In this document: one piece after another, positions 1 through 11,694 of the stretch | How positions within the stretch are numbered: position 1 is the first letter of the stretch | Layout: the number at the start of each line of letters is the position of its first letter | From: Deltaproteobacteria bacterium | GTDB lineage: Bacteria; Myxococcota_A; UBA796; UBA2385 | Direction of reading: 5' to 3' | DNA: 64,000 bases | NCBI GenBank assembly: GCA_018401435.1 | Contig: JAGYJW010000005.1 | Location: forward strand, 175,275 to 239,274 | Notes under the pieces: generated by a model | The model's input: only the letters and a program-made list of their open reading frames with translations | Told to the model about the DNA's origin: nothing | Database searches by the model: none | Program-made: the position numbers and the translations under genes

Positions 1-357
1 CGGCTCTGCCCGGACTCCAGCATCGTCAAGCTGCTCACGGGCACAAGGGGCGATATCGACAAGAGCGTGCAGTGGCTTCGAAAGGCGGTGGCCGACACCC
101 CCAACCGCCCCGAGTTCGCCAAGGAGCTGGGCGTGAGCCTGCTGTGCAAGGCCGAGCGGGACGATGACAGCGCCGCCCTGGCCGAGGGCCGCCAGTGGTT
201 GCAGAAGTCCCTGGCCATGCCCGGCGACAAGCCAACGGACAAGCTGGACAAACAGCAGATCCCCGTCATCCTGTCCCGGGCGGACGAGGCCTGCGGCTAT
301 AGCCGCGACGGCTGGCAGGACGTGTCCGAAGAGAGCCTCAAGAAGCAGGCCAACTGA
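1..357 (+). CDS. C-terminal end of a TPR/Sel1-like helical-repeat protein (5' cut by window)
   Basis: The frame is open from base 1 and ends at TGA 355-357, so only the last 118 codons are present. The visible part is alpha-helical in character, with repeat-like stretches (SVQWLRKAVADTPNRPEFAK, then EGRQWLQKSLAMPGDKPTDK) that resemble tetratricopeptide helices in spacing of W, L and A. No catalytic motif is visible. A role in protein-protein interaction is an inference from the repeat look. The domain content of the missing part is unknown. It is followed in the same direction by a prepilin-like gene after a 96-base gap. Confidence 0.55.
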   Translation, partial: RLCPDSSIVKLLTGTRGDIDKSVQWLRKAVADTPNRPEFAKELGVSLLCKAERDDDSAALAEGRQWLQKSLAMPGDKPTDKLDKQQIPVILSRADEACGYSRDGWQDVSEESLKKQAN

Positions 358-453
358 GTCGGTAGCCGGCCCGCAACCCGTGCTATGCTCGCCTGGTTGA
401 ACCGCCGCTTGGGCCACCGCGCCGGCCTGGCGCCGTTTCAGCGGGGGGCAACA

Positions 454-900
454 ATGCTGTGCAAACGGGCTGCATTCACACTGGTAGAGCTGATGATCGT
501 GGTCGCGATCATCGGCATCCTGGCCGCCATCGCCATCCCCAATTTCGTGGCGATGCAGTATCGGTCCAAGCGGGCCGAGGTGCCGGCCAATGTGGATGGC
601 ATCAAGATGGCCGAGCTGGCCTATGACGCCACCTACGACGCCTTCATCCAGCAGACGAGCTTCTACCCCTCATCGGCGGTGGGCAAGGCCCAGGTGGACT
701 GGCCGGCGGGCTCGGCTTTCGACACCATCGGCTGGTCCCCCGATGGCCGGGTGCGCGGCGCCTACAAGGTGGTGTCGCTGAGCAGCACCGACCTCCGGGT
801 GACCGGCATCTCGGATGTGGACGGCGATGGCACGCAGGCCCGCTTCACCTCCACCAAGAGCATCAACACCGCCATGCTGAGCCTCAACGACACCTACTGA
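454..900 (+). CDS. Type IV pilin-like prepilin (N-methylated pseudopilin)
   Basis: A 148-residue protein opens with the class III signal MLCKRAAFTLVELMIVVAII, the hallmark of type IV pilins and type II secretion pseudopilins. The mature protein would begin at Phe8, with the conserved Glu at mature position 5 and a hydrophobic assembly helix to about residue 28. The ATG at 454 is preferred over the in-frame ATG at 385 because it puts the signal at the N-terminus and follows a GGGGGG tract about 8 bases upstream. The residue before the cleavage site is Ala rather than the usual Gly, which is uncommon. The C-terminal half is a globular head of about 110 residues with no Cys pair. It converges on acs, with six bases between the stops. 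Confidence 0.85.
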   Translation: MLCKRAAFTLVELMIVVAIIGILAAIAIPNFVAMQYRSKRAEVPANVDGIKMAELAYDATYDAFIQQTSFYPSSAVGKAQVDWPAGSAFDTIGWSPDGRVRGAYKVVSLSSTDLRVTGISDVDGDGTQARFTSTKSINTAMLSLNDTY

Positions 901-906
901 GGCCCC

Positions 907-2862
<1,956 letters not shown>

Positions 2863-2917
2863 GGGGGCTCCGCGGTGGCCAGGCCCCGCAGTGTCGCACA
2901 GGTCGCCGCCCCGGCGC

Positions 2918-4885
2918 TCAGACGTCCAGATCCTCCACCAGGGCCATCCACTCGGTGATCTCCCGGAAGCGCGGAGCCGGGTCCTTGCCCATGAGATCGC
3001 CCACCACCTGCTCGGTTTCGAGGTGGGCGCCATCGGGGATGGTCACCCGCAGCAGGCGGCGGCTGCGGGGGTCCAGCGTCGTCTCGTAGAGGGTCTTGGG
3101 CATCATCTCGCCCAGGCCCTTGAAGCGGCTGATCTCGGGCCGGGTGCGCGGCGGCAGCCGGGCCAGGATGCGGTCCCGCTCCTTCTCGTCCTTGGCCCAC
3201 CAGCTCTTCTTGCCCGCGTCGATGCGAAAGAGGGGCGGCTGGGCCAGGAAGACGTGGCCCTGGTCGATCAGGGGCCGCAGGTAGCGGTAGAAGAAGGTCA
3301 GCAGCAAGGTGGCGATGTGGTGGCCATCGCTGTCGGCGTCCATCAGCAGGATGATCTTGCTGTAGCGCAGGCGGCTGATGTCGAAGTCCTTCTGGATGCC
3401 GCAGCCCAGGGCCTTGACAATGTCGGACAGCTCGTTGTTTTCGAGCACCTTCTTGAGGGTGGCCTGCTCGGCGTTGAGCACCTTGCCCCGCAGCGGCAGG
3501 ATGGCCTGGGTGTTGCGGTCTCGGCCCTGCTTGGCGGAACCACCTGCCGAGTCACCCTCGACGATGAAGAGCTCGGAGCGGTCGGCGTCGCCGCTGGAGC
3601 AGTCCGCCAGCTTGCCCGGCAGGTTCAAGCGCCGGTTGACCGCGGACTTCCGCCGCACGGTGTCGGTGGCTGCCCGCGACGCCTGGCGGGCCCGCGCCGA
3701 AAGCACGCAGCGCGCCAGGATGGCGTCGGCCTGGCTCTTGTTCTCGTGCAGCCAGCTCTCCAACGCCTGGCGCACCAGCCCGTCAATCTGGGCGCGCACC
3801 TCTGGATTGTTCAGCTTGTCCTTGGTTTGTCCCTGAAACTGCGGCTCGTGGATGAAGATGGAGCACAGGGCGACGATGCCCTCGCGGATGTCTTCAGCCG
3901 ACAGCTTGATGCCGCGGGGCAGCGTGATGTCGTGGGTCTCGACCCAGTTGCGAATGGCCTTGTTGATGGCGTCTTTGAGGCCCTGCTCGTGGGTGCCGCC
4001 GTCGGGGGTGGCGATGCCATTGACGAAGCTGCGGAAGATCTCGCGTGGGGCGTCGGTCCAGGTGAGGGCGATGTCGATGCGGGGGTCTTCGGTGCGCTCC
4101 ACCACAAAGGGCCGATCCGGGACCAGCTGGGCGCCGGCCTCCTTGACCAGCTTGTCGAGGAAATCGACCACCCCGCCTTCGTGCACGATCTCTTCGCGCA
4201 GGCCCGAGGCCTGGTCGCGAAAGACGATGCGCAGGCCCTTGTTGAGGAAGGTGCTGACCTCGAGGTGGGCACGAACCGCGTCGGCATCAAAGACCTGGTC
4301 CCCGAAGATTTCGGGGTCCGGGGTGAAGCGGATGGTGGTGCCGGTGCCCCGGGTGGGTCCGACCTTCTCCAGGTCGGTCTTGGGCTTGCCCCGCCGGTAG
4401 GTCTGCTGCCATTCCACGCCATCCCGGCGCACCCGGGCTTCGAGCCGTTCGGACAGGGCGTTGACCACGCTGGAGCCCACGCCGTGCAGACCCCCCGAGG
4501 TGATGTAGCTGCCCCCATCGAATTTCGCGCCGGCATGCAGGGTGGTGAGGATGACCTCGAGAGCGGGCCGACCGGTCTTGGGGTGGATGTCAATGGGGAT
4601 GCCGCGCCCGTTGTCATCGACCGTGACCGTGCGGGAGTCCGCCGAGATGGTCACCGAGATCTTGGTGGCATAGCCGTTGATGGCCTCGTCCACGGCGTTG
4701 TCGACGATCTCCCACACCAGGTGGTGCAGGCCGTCCTTGCCGGTGCCGCCGATATACATGCCCGGCCGCTTGCGAACGGGCTCCAGGCCCTCCAACACCG
4801 AGATGGAGGCGGCGCCGTAGTCCTTGCTGGCGTCCGCGGCCGACTTCTTGCCGGTGGCGCCGCTGGGAGGGAGCTGGGTGGCCAT
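2918..4885 (-). CDS. parE: DNA topoisomerase IV subunit B (type IIA ATPase subunit)
   Basis: This 655-residue protein carries the GHKL ATPase motifs EIVDNAVDEA (59-68), DNGRGIP (91-97) and GGLHGVGSSVVNALS (131-145). It then has the Toprim metal-binding motifs EGDSAGG (443-449) and DADSDGHH (516-523). It hydrolyses ATP and passes DNA strands together with the A subunit. It is called ParE rather than GyrB because its neighbour three bases upstream looks more like ParC than GyrA. The length also lacks the large insert of enterobacterial GyrB. Assignment to ParE rather than GyrB is the only real uncertainty, since the two are close paralogs. The N-terminal 22 residues before the ATPase domain are a variable extension. 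Confidence 0.9.
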   Translation of the reverse strand: MATQLPPSGATGKKSAADASKDYGAASISVLEGLEPVRKRPGMYIGGTGKDGLHHLVWEIVDNAVDEAINGYATKISVTISADSRTVTVDDNGRGIPIDIHPKTGRPALEVILTTLHAGAKFDGGSYITSGGLHGVGSSVVNALSERLEARVRRDGVEWQQTYRRGKPKTDLEKVGPTRGTGTTIRFTPDPEIFGDQVFDADAVRAHLEVSTFLNKGLRIVFRDQASGLREEIVHEGGVVDFLDKLVKEAGAQLVPDRPFVVERTEDPRIDIALTWTDAPREIFRSFVNGIATPDGGTHEQGLKDAINKAIRNWVETHDITLPRGIKLSAEDIREGIVALCSIFIHEPQFQGQTKDKLNNPEVRAQIDGLVRQALESWLHENKSQADAILARCVLSARARQASRAATDTVRRKSAVNRRLNLPGKLADCSSGDADRSELFIVEGDSAGGSAKQGRDRNTQAILPLRGKVLNAEQATLKKVLENNELSDIVKALGCGIQKDFDISRLRYSKIILLMDADSDGHHIATLLLTFFYRYLRPLIDQGHVFLAQPPLFRIDAGKKSWWAKDEKERDRILARLPPRTRPEISRFKGLGEMMPKTLYETTLDPRSRRLLRVTIPDGAHLETEQVVGDLMGKDPAPRFREITEWMALVEDLDV

Positions 4886-4888
4886 GGT

Positions 4889-7237
4889 CTACTCCTCCCC
4901 TTCTTCGGTGGACTCGGCGAAGACGAGGTCGTAGCGCACCGCTTCGCGGTCCCACTCGGCAAAGCCGCCCCGCTGGATGACCACCCGCCCCTTGCCGGCG
5001 CGGCTGGCCGAATACTTGTTGGGCCGGACCACCTCGGCGCGGCCCTGGGTGGTGCGGACCTGCACGCCGCCGCTGCTCTGGTCGGTGAGATCGAAGGCCA
5101 GCAGCCGGTCGCTGTCGCTGAGCTTGATGCCGGTCACCCCCTTGGCCGCCCCCTTCACCAGGGCGACCTCCGCGATGGGGAAGCACAGGGCCCGGCCCTC
5201 CTTGGTGGCGGCGCTGACCTGCTCGGTGCCATCGCTGATGCAGACGTTGACCACGCGGTCATCGGCGCCGTCCAGGCGGGCATAGCGGCGGCCCGACCGG
5301 GTGCTGACCTCGTCGTGCAGGCTGAGGGGAAAGCGCAGGATGCGGCCGTGGCGGGTCATGGCCACGCCATGGGGCGGCGGCGCGTCGTCGCCTTCGTCGG
5401 CCGGGGCAGCCGATGCCGGCGGCAAGGAGCCCACGTCATGCAAGACCATCCCCACGACGCGCTCACCATCGGCAAAGCTGAAGTGGCGCTGGATGGGCTC
5501 GCCATAGCCGGTGGTGGCGGGAACATCGTCCAGGCGCATCACATAGGCGCCCCCGAGATCGGTGAAGAAGGTGAGGGTGCTCTTGGTGGAGCCCCGGGCG
5601 ATCCAGCCGATGGCGTCGCCATCCCGGATGCGGATCTTCTCGACCTCGGTGAAGCTGCCCTGGCGCTTGATCCAGCCGTCGCGGGTGGCGATGACATAGG
5701 CCTGCTCGGCGATGATGAAGTCGGTCTCGGAGTACTCGACGGCCTCCTCTTCCTCGACCCCGATCTCGGTGCGGCGCTTCTCGCCATAATGCTGGCGAAT
5801 CGCCGTCAATTCGGTGCGAACCACGCCCCACAGCTCGGTGCGGCTGGCCAGCAGGGCCTCGATCTCGGCTGCCTTGGTCCGCTTGTCTTCCAGCTCTTCG
5901 AGGATCTCTTCGATGGGCAGCCGGGCCAGCCGGTAGAGCTGCAGGACCAGCACGGCCTCGGCCTGGATGTCGTCCAGGTCGAAGCGCTCCATCAAGCGCT
6001 CGTGGGCATCGCGCTTGCCTTCCGAGGAGCGGATCAGGCGGATGGCCTCGTCCAAGGCGTCAAAGACCTTGGCGTAGCCCTCCAGGATGTGGATGCGCTC
6101 CCGGAGGATCTTCAGATCGTATTCGTAGCGGCGCCGCACCGTGATGAAGCGGAAGTCCAGCCAGGCCCGCAGCATGGTCTTCAGGTCGCAGCGCATGGGC
6201 TGCGCGGGCATGTCGGGGTCTTCGGTGGGCACCAGGCAGGTCAGGTTCACATGGAAGCTGGTCTGCAGCGGCGTGTGCTTGAAGAGGTAGGCCATCACGG
6301 GCTCGGCGTCCTGGGGGCGCTTGAGCTCGATGACAATCCGCACGTCTTCGGTACTCTCGTCCCGGACGTCGTTGGCCAGCGGCAGCTTGCGTTCGGCGAT
6401 GTGCTGGCCGATGCGTTCGACCAGCTGGGCCTTGTTCACCGAATAGGGGATCTCGGTCACGATGACGTGGTGGCTGCGCCCGCGCTGTTCGGTGGTCCAG
6501 CGGCCGCGAACCGCCACCGAGCCCCGGCCCTCCAGGTAGATCTCGGCCAGCTCCTCCTTGGTGGCCAACATCACGCCGCCGGTGGGAAAGTCCGGCCCCT
6601 TGAACTTCTTCATCAGGGTCGGGATCCCGGCCTCGGGATCGTCGATCAGCAGGACCGCGGCGTCGATGACCTCGCGCAGGTTGTGCGGCGGGATGCGGGT
6701 GGCCATGCCCACCGCGATGCCCTCGGCGCCATTGACCAGCAGCTGGGGGAACTGGGCGGGCAGCACCACCGGCTCGCTGTGCTGACCGTCGTAATTCGGC
6801 CGGAAATCCACCGTCTGCTTGGTGATCTCGTCGAGCAGCTCGACGGCAATGCGCTGGAGCTTGCATTCGGTGTAGCGCATGGCTGCGGCGTTATCGCCGT
6901 CCAAGGAACCGAAGTTGCCCTGGCCGTCCACCAGCGGGTGCAGCAAGGAGAAGGGCTGGGCCATACGGACCAGCGCCTCGTAGATGCTGCTGTCGCCATG
7001 GGGGTGGTATTTCGCCATGACCTCGCCCACGACCGCAGCGCTCTTGCGGTAGCGGGCGTCGGGCAGCAGGCGCAGGTTGGCGAACATCGCGTAGAGGATG
7101 CGCCGCTGCACCGGCTTCAGGCCGTCGCGGACATCGGGCAGCGCCCGGGCCGTGATGACAGAGAGGGCGTAGTTCAAGTAGCGACGGCGGGTCGCGTCGT
7201 GGAGCGCGACCGGCTCGACGTCGTGTGCGGTGGACAT
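4889..7237 (-). CDS. parC: DNA topoisomerase IV subunit A
   Basis: This 782-residue protein is the DNA breakage-reunion subunit. The active-site tyrosine is Tyr122 in [11 protein letters not shown]. The quinolone-determining stretch [17 protein letters not shown] (78-94) has Ser83 and Glu87; Glu at the second position is typical of ParC. The C-terminal third contains beta-pinwheel-like repeats, including [13 protein letters not shown] and [13 protein letters not shown]. The ATG at 7237 was chosen because the upstream in-frame extension (to 7342) is Pro/Ala/Ser-rich and unlike the family. parE follows three bases after the stop, so the two subunits are almost certainly co-translated. About 168 bases separate it from the next upstream gene, and that space holds no feature I can identify. 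Confidence 0.92.
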   Translation of the reverse strand: MSTAHDVEPVALHDATRRRYLNYALSVITARALPDVRDGLKPVQRRILYAMFANLRLLPDARYRKSAAVVGEVMAKYHPHGDSSIYEALVRMAQPFSLLHPLVDGQGNFGSLDGDNAAAMRYTECKLQRIAVELLDEITKQTVDFRPNYDGQHSEPVVLPAQFPQLLVNGAEGIAVGMATRIPPHNLREVIDAAVLLIDDPEAGIPTLMKKFKGPDFPTGGVMLATKEELAEIYLEGRGSVAVRGRWTTEQRGRSHHVIVTEIPYSVNKAQLVERIGQHIAERKLPLANDVRDESTEDVRIVIELKRPQDAEPVMAYLFKHTPLQTSFHVNLTCLVPTEDPDMPAQPMRCDLKTMLRAWLDFRFITVRRRYEYDLKILRERIHILEGYAKVFDALDEAIRLIRSSEGKRDAHERLMERFDLDDIQAEAVLVLQLYRLARLPIEEILEELEDKRTKAAEIEALLASRTELWGVVRTELTAIRQHYGEKRRTEIGVEEEEAVEYSETDFIIAEQAYVIATRDGWIKRQGSFTEVEKIRIRDGDAIGWIARGSTKSTLTFFTDLGGAYVMRLDDVPATTGYGEPIQRHFSFADGERVVGMVLHDVGSLPPASAAPADEGDDAPPPHGVAMTRHGRILRFPLSLHDEVSTRSGRRYARLDGADDRVVNVCISDGTEQVSAATKEGRALCFPIAEVALVKGAAKGVTGIKLSDSDRLLAFDLTDQSSGGVQVRTTQGRAEVVRPNKYSASRAGKGRVVIQRGGFAEWDREAVRYDLVFAESTEEGEE

Positions 7238-7405
7238 GGCGGACGGGGGAGGAGGGAGGGCGGAGAGGGGCGGAGAGAGAGGAGCGGGGCGGGGGGCGGG
7301 CGAGGAGGCCCGGTGGGCGAATCGCGCGGCGGGCGCCGACAAGTCAGGCGTCGCGCTGGCTCCTGTCGCGGCTGGGAGCCGGCGTCCAGGGCGGAGGGGC
7401 GGACA

Positions 7406-8221
7406 TTATGCCCCAGGCGGAGGGCCCCAGGAGAAGCGGCGACACCTCGGAAGACGCAAAGCGGCGCCCGTGGGGCGCGCAAGCGGGTAAGGCCCACGAG
7501 GCCGACCCCAGGCCAGGCCCTCTCTGGCGGCCTTGCCCTTGCTCTTGCTGCCGCCGGCGTCGCCGCCAGAGGAGGGCCGGCGCGGCCTTTGCCCCCGACT
7601 TGGAACCGCTGGCCCGAAGGGCACCGGCGGCGCCGCTTTACCTTGCCCGTCTTGCCCGTGCCGGCGCCGGCGCTGCTGGCACCGGCCTTGCCGCCCCGCC
7701 TTGCCGCCCGTCTTGCCACCGGCCTTGCCCGCCACCGGCCCCTTGCCGCCCGTGCCCGCCACCAGCCCCTTGCCGCGCGGCGGCGCGCCCGCTGCACCAG
7801 GGCGACGGGCCGGCAGGCCCTCCGAGTGCGACGGCCGACCGCGGCCTTGCGGCGGATGGCGCTGGTCACCGCCCCGGGCGGCGACCTTCTTCTCCACCTT
7901 GGCCATGACCTCGGGGTTGTTGCGCGCCTGGGCGGCAAGCTCCGAGTTCACGAAGCTGGAGAGGGCGGGGTTGCCACCCTTCTCAGCGATCACGGTGAGC
8001 TTTTCGAGCACGCTGGCCATCTTCTCGTCCAGGGCGCCGTCCTCGGAGGCCTGAACGACGGAGTGGCTGATCTCGACGCCAGTGGCGATGAGGATCAGGC
8101 CCGAGAAGACCCAGGCCCACTTGGGGGGCGCGTCGCGGTCACGGTCCATCCAGACACCGAGCACACCGGCCATTCCGGCGACACCCAGGCCCACAAAGGT
8201 GACGATCAATCCCATGTCCAT
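7406..8221 (-). CDS. Small membrane protein with low-complexity tail, paralog of the next gene upstream
   Basis: The N-terminal 115 residues have two membrane helices (about 4-24 and 36-55) separated by a VWMDRDRDAPPKWAW stretch. A helical cytoplasmic or periplasmic segment rich in E, K and L follows. The upstream gene shows the same order: helix, GIWVDRDATRPS, helix, amphipathic segment. They are therefore likely tandem duplicates. After residue about 118 the reading frame turns into Gly/Lys/Arg/Pro-rich low complexity. Gly-Lys-Ala-rich text continues in other frames of the same strand, so the tail is probably affected by frame errors and the true stop is uncertain. GGAG lies nine bases before the ATG. 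I recognise no family and infer no function beyond a membrane location. Confidence 0.6.
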   Translation of the reverse strand: MDMGLIVTFVGLGVAGMAGVLGVWMDRDRDAPPKWAWVFSGLILIATGVEISHSVVQASEDGALDEKMASVLEKLTVIAEKGGNPALSSFVNSELAAQARNNPEVMAKVEKKVAARGGDQRHPPQGRGRPSHSEGLPARRPGAAGAPPRGKGLVAGTGGKGPVAGKAGGKTGGKAGRQGRCQQRRRRHGQDGQGKAAPPVPFGPAVPSRGQRPRRPSSGGDAGGSKSKGKAAREGLAWGRPRGPYPLARPTGAALRLPRCRRFSWGPPPGA

Positions 8222-8248
8222 TGGAGACTCCGTTCCCTTCGAGGGGGT

Positions 8249-8992
8249 TTAGGGGGCGTCGGGGGTGGGAGCAGGCTCACCGTCGGCCGGGGCGGCATCG
8301 CCCTCGCCGGCCAACACATCGGCGTCGCTGGGCGCGGCTCCGTCGGCGTCCGCGCCGTCCCCCGCATCGACACCATCCGCCTCACCGGCCGGGGGCTCCG
8401 GCGCGGGCGGCGGGATGTCCAGCTTTTCGCCGGATGCGTCTTCCGCCAGCTTGATCAGCTCCGGGTCGCCCGAGGCGATGGCGATCTCGTTGACCATGCC
8501 CAGCATGCGGTCCAGATCCTGCTGCTTCTGGATGGCCCCGGTGGAGTCCAGGTAGCCCTGGACGGCGCCCACCAGACAGGCGGAGGCGATCAAGACCGAC
8601 ATGGCCACGCCGAAGATGGAGGGGCGCGTGGCGTCGCGGTCAACCCAGATGCCGATCACGGCCGAACCACCACCCAGAAGAAGGGCGATATAGGAGATGA
8701 TCAGGCCCGTGGACCAGGGAGAGGGCGTCGGGGTCACCGCGGCGTCGGCCTCGGCGGTGGCGTCATCTTCAGCCGGGGGAGTGGCGTCATCGGCCGCTGC
8801 GGCGTCATCACCAGCAGCGTCACCGTCGGCGGAGGAGCGCCGTCGGCAGCATCTGCCAGGGCCAGCGCCATCGGCGGCTTCGGCCGCGACCGGGGCGGCT
8901 TCGCCCTCAGGGGTCTGTGCCATCGACGTGGAAGACAGGCCGATCAGACCTGCCATCAACGCCACGAAGAGGAGCTTGCAGTACCGGTTCAT
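8249..8992 (-). CDS. Signal-peptide membrane protein with Asp/Ala-rich linkers
   Basis: The 247-residue protein begins with a clear signal peptide, MNRYCKLLFVALMAGLIGLS, probably cut after SMAQ (about residue 26). An acidic Ala/Asp/Glu-rich spacer follows to about residue 90. Two membrane helices flank GIWVDRDATRPS, then an amphipathic helix and another acidic, Pro-rich tail. The ATG at 8992 is supported by AAGGA eight bases upstream. Its core resembles that of the gene 27 bases downstream (7406-8221), so the pair probably forms an operon of duplicated envelope proteins. A short Gly-Arg-Cys-Arg patch inside the first acidic linker looks out of place and may be a local frame slip. The function is unknown. 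Confidence 0.7.
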   Translation of the reverse strand: MNRYCKLLFVALMAGLIGLSSTSMAQTPEGEAAPVAAEAADGAGPGRCCRRRSSADGDAAGDDAAAADDATPPAEDDATAEADAAVTPTPSPWSTGLIISYIALLLGGGSAVIGIWVDRDATRPSIFGVAMSVLIASACLVGAVQGYLDSTGAIQKQQDLDRMLGMVNEIAIASGDPELIKLAEDASGEKLDIPPPAPEPPAGEADGVDAGDGADADGAAPSDADVLAGEGDAAPADGEPAPTPDAP

Positions 8993-9197
8993 GGTGTCCT
9001 TCGGTGGCTCGGGAACCGAGAATCGGCGCGACAGTATCCGATCCGCCCGATCGCGCCACGCCCCGGACCTTTCGTTGCAAAACGCGCACGAAAACCGGCG
9101 GCCTGGCGATCCTTCACAGGCAATTGCGGGCCTGCATTCCTGCACTTCACGTCAAGGGGTCTCCACCCGATCCGAAGCGTCAAGCACGGAGGCTACC

Positions 9198-10561
9198 ATG
9201 CAAGAACGCGCTTACCCCTTGACTGTTCGGCGGGGGGGCTTGACCCCCATCCACCTCTTCCTCGCCCTCGCCGGGCTCGCCCTGTGGGGGGAGGCCCAGG
9301 CCGAGGAGCCCGAGACCCCCATCGTGGCAGTCGGCGAACGCATCGACCTGCGGGACGCCGAGGGCCTCGCGCTGAGCGGCAACTGGGCCCGGGTCTACCC
9401 GGCCGACGATGGCGGCTGGCGCCTCTTCGTGACCGGAGGAGACACCTACAATGTCATGGAGATGGACGCCGACTTCAACGTGACCACCCCACGGCGGCGA
9501 CTGGTCAGCGATTGGCCGGAGCGCCTGGTCGACCACCAGATCAGCGAGTGCCCGGATGGCACCTGGCTGCATGTGGCCTCGGCCAACATTACGACGGCCA
9601 ACGACAGCGCCTATGTCTTTCGCTACAACGAGGACCTGGAGCTGATCTGCAGCGGCACCATCGCCGAGAGCGACCCGGTCTACCGCTACAACGACGCCCC
9701 GCTGGTGTGCACGGGCGGCGCCACCGCCGAATCCCCGATGGACGGCACCGCCACCCACTCCGAGACGGAGCTGGTGCAGACCCCCTTCATCTTCTTTGAT
9801 GGTTCCTGCAACGCCATTCACAGCGAGCCCCACCCCACCTTTCCGCCGGTGGCCGGCGCCTCGATCCTGTGGGACGAGGACGGCGGCTACTTCTGGGAGG
9901 TGCGAAGCGCCTCCGACGACTTCACGCTGCTCTTCCAGCTCTACAGCTCTTGGATGGTTCCGGTCGAAAAGTCGCACACCCGCGATGGTCTCGTCCCGGA
10001 TGACTACACCACGCGCTGGCCGCAGTCCGCCCTGCGCATCGGCGACTACTACTTCATCGCCCACCTCGCGCGGGCGCCGGGCATCACCTACAACGCCGAC
10101 AAGGGTGACGTCTGGATCCAGGTCTTCGATCGGAACCTGACCCACCTGCAGTCGGTGCAGATCACCGAGCTGGGCGAAGGCGACGGGGCCCAGCGGCCCT
10201 GGTTGAGCCACCGGGACGGCCAGCTGGTGCTGGTCTATGATCAGTCTCTGTGGCCGCGCCTGGTCCCCATCACGCTGAGCGCCGCGGTGACGGGCGGCGA
10301 GGATGGCGGCGACGGCGGTGACGACGGCGGCGACGACGGCGGCGACACCGACGGTTCCGGCGGCGATGGCGGCGGAGACAGCACGGTGGACAGCGGCAGC
10401 GCCCTGCTTCCCGACAGCGGGCAAGCGACGGGTGGCCCCAAGCTGGACGGGGCGCTGCGGCCACCTGTGGCGGCTGCGCGACCCCTGCCACCCGCGGCGC
10501 AGCGGCGGGCTGGCTGCTCTTTGGCGCCACCCTGCTGGGGGTTGGCCGGCGCCGCCGCTGA
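9198..10561 (+). CDS. Exported protein with MYXO-CTERM-like tail, apparent frameshift near 10438
   Basis: The protein starts at ATG 9198 and has a hydrophobic signal segment (about residues 19-33, cut near AQAEE). A body of about 350 residues follows, rich in W, Y and D, with several repeated Y/F-D patterns reminiscent of beta-propeller or BNR-like exo-domains. I cannot name a family. A Gly-Gly-Asp repeat linker (10297-10380) comes next. In the literal frame translation runs on without a stop into the next gene, to 11603. If one base is restored in the C-run at 10436-10439, the frame instead reads CGGCATPATRG, then a GWLLFGATLLGVG helix, then RRRR and a TGA at 10559-10561. That is a complete MYXO-CTERM-like sorting tail. 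I therefore read this as a separate secreted gene with a one-base deletion or sequence error. Confidence 0.65.
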
Positions 10562-10649
10562 TCGGGATCGCCCCGGAGCGGATCTGCCCCTCGACGGTGG
10601 CTTCGTTCCGGGTGATCCTGGGGGCTCCTCGTTGATCCCCGGATCGCCC

Positions 10650-11603
10650 ATGCGAAGCTCCGCCCTGCTGCTCCTCGGCCTCCTCCCCCTGGTTGCCTGC
10701 GACGGGGTCAGCGTCGGAAAGGACGGCGCCAGCGTCGCTTTCACCGGCGAAGACCTGCCGCTGCTGCCGCCGGGCTTCCCCATCTACCCAAAGGGCTTCT
10801 CCACCCAGGCCCTGGACACGGTGGTCAGCGAGGCCATCACCGATGTGTCCGTGCGCGCCGCCATCCAGTCGGTGGCCGGCAGCATCTGCACCCGGGTGGC
10901 CACCGTCGAGGTCTGCCTGGATGACCTGCTCAACCGGGCGGCCTATGACCGCATCGACGGGGCGCTGAAAGACACCGTGCCCGAGCTGTGGGACTGGATC
11001 GCCAGCCTCGTCGCCGGGCAGCTGCGCTTCTACAATCCCGGGCCGCTGGGTACCGGCGTGAATGAGCAGCTGGGGCGCATTTTCAAGGGTCGCGTGACCT
11101 TTACCGAGGTCAAGGTCACCATGACGGTGGCCAACCGCACCGAGGGCCTGTGGGCCGTGCCCATCCGCCTCAAGATGTACGCGGGCGATGGCGGCACCGT
11201 GGCCGCCCACGAGGGCCTGGTGACGGCCACCGGCAGCGCCGTCGCCGATTCGGGCAGCCCCGACATCGCGGGTGCGGGCGGGGACTACACCGTGCTGCTG
11301 CAGCCGGGCGACCGGGCGACCATCACCACCGACAATATGGAGGGTCTGGTGGACGCCCTCAACGACTTCCGCGGCTTTGCCGTGGACTATGACGCCGACA
11401 TCGAACTCACCGACATCCAGCCCGACAGCTTCCGGAACTGGCTGCACGCCTCCAAGGTCGATGACGACGGCAACGGCGTCGCCGACGAGCTGGCCGGCTG
11501 GGGCCTGGTGCTCGAGGACTTCCGCATCACGGTCAGCGGAAAGGGTGAGGTGGAGTTCCCGGTCGACCTGCCGGAGTGGCTGGACCAGTACCTGGTGGAT
11601 TGA
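10650..11603 (+). CDS. Putative outer-membrane lipoprotein of unknown function
   Basis: A 317-residue protein starts at ATG 10650 with a lipoprotein signal, MRSSALLLLGLLPLVACDG, whose lipobox LVAC puts the lipidated Cys at residue 17. The mature part has a helical segment (about 60-130) with one Cys pair (SICTRVATVEVCLDD). It is followed by beta-rich sequence with GDRATITTDNMEG and a DDDGNGVADE acidic loop that could bind calcium. The same reading frame runs in from the upstream gene, but the lipoprotein signal and the repaired end of that gene argue for a separate start. It converges on rpmE2 across a strong hairpin. No homologous family is recognised. Confidence 0.75.
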   Translation: MRSSALLLLGLLPLVACDGVSVGKDGASVAFTGEDLPLLPPGFPIYPKGFSTQALDTVVSEAITDVSVRAAIQSVAGSICTRVATVEVCLDDLLNRAAYDRIDGALKDTVPELWDWIASLVAGQLRFYNPGPLGTGVNEQLGRIFKGRVTFTEVKVTMTVANRTEGLWAVPIRLKMYAGDGGTVAAHEGLVTATGSAVADSGSPDIAGAGGDYTVLLQPGDRATITTDNMEGLVDALNDFRGFAVDYDADIELTDIQPDSFRNWLHASKVDDDGNGVADELAGWGLVLEDFRITVSGKGEVEFPVDLPEWLDQYLVD

Positions 11604-11613
11604 TCCAACGACG

Positions 11614-11645
11614 CAAGCCCCCCGCTACACTGCGCGGGGGGCTTG
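11614..11645. terminator. Strong hairpin between convergent genes
   Basis: A perfect 12-bp inverted repeat (CAAGCCCCCCGC, then an 8-base loop, then GCGGGGGGCTTG) lies 11 bases after the stop of the lipoprotein gene and 50 bases after the stop of rpmE2 on the other strand. No long T-run follows on either strand. The position between convergent genes suggests a bidirectional terminator or RNA-end stabiliser; that role is inferred. Confidence 0.65.
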
Positions 11646-11694
11646 TCGGTCTGCTGCTCTGATCCGTAGACCCGAGCAGGAGCCTGCTTTCAGG

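Noticed and set aside
10430..10445. Programmed frameshifting as the explanation for the break at 10438
   Set aside because: There is no slippery heptamer with a downstream pseudoknot that I can support; a C-run length error is simpler.
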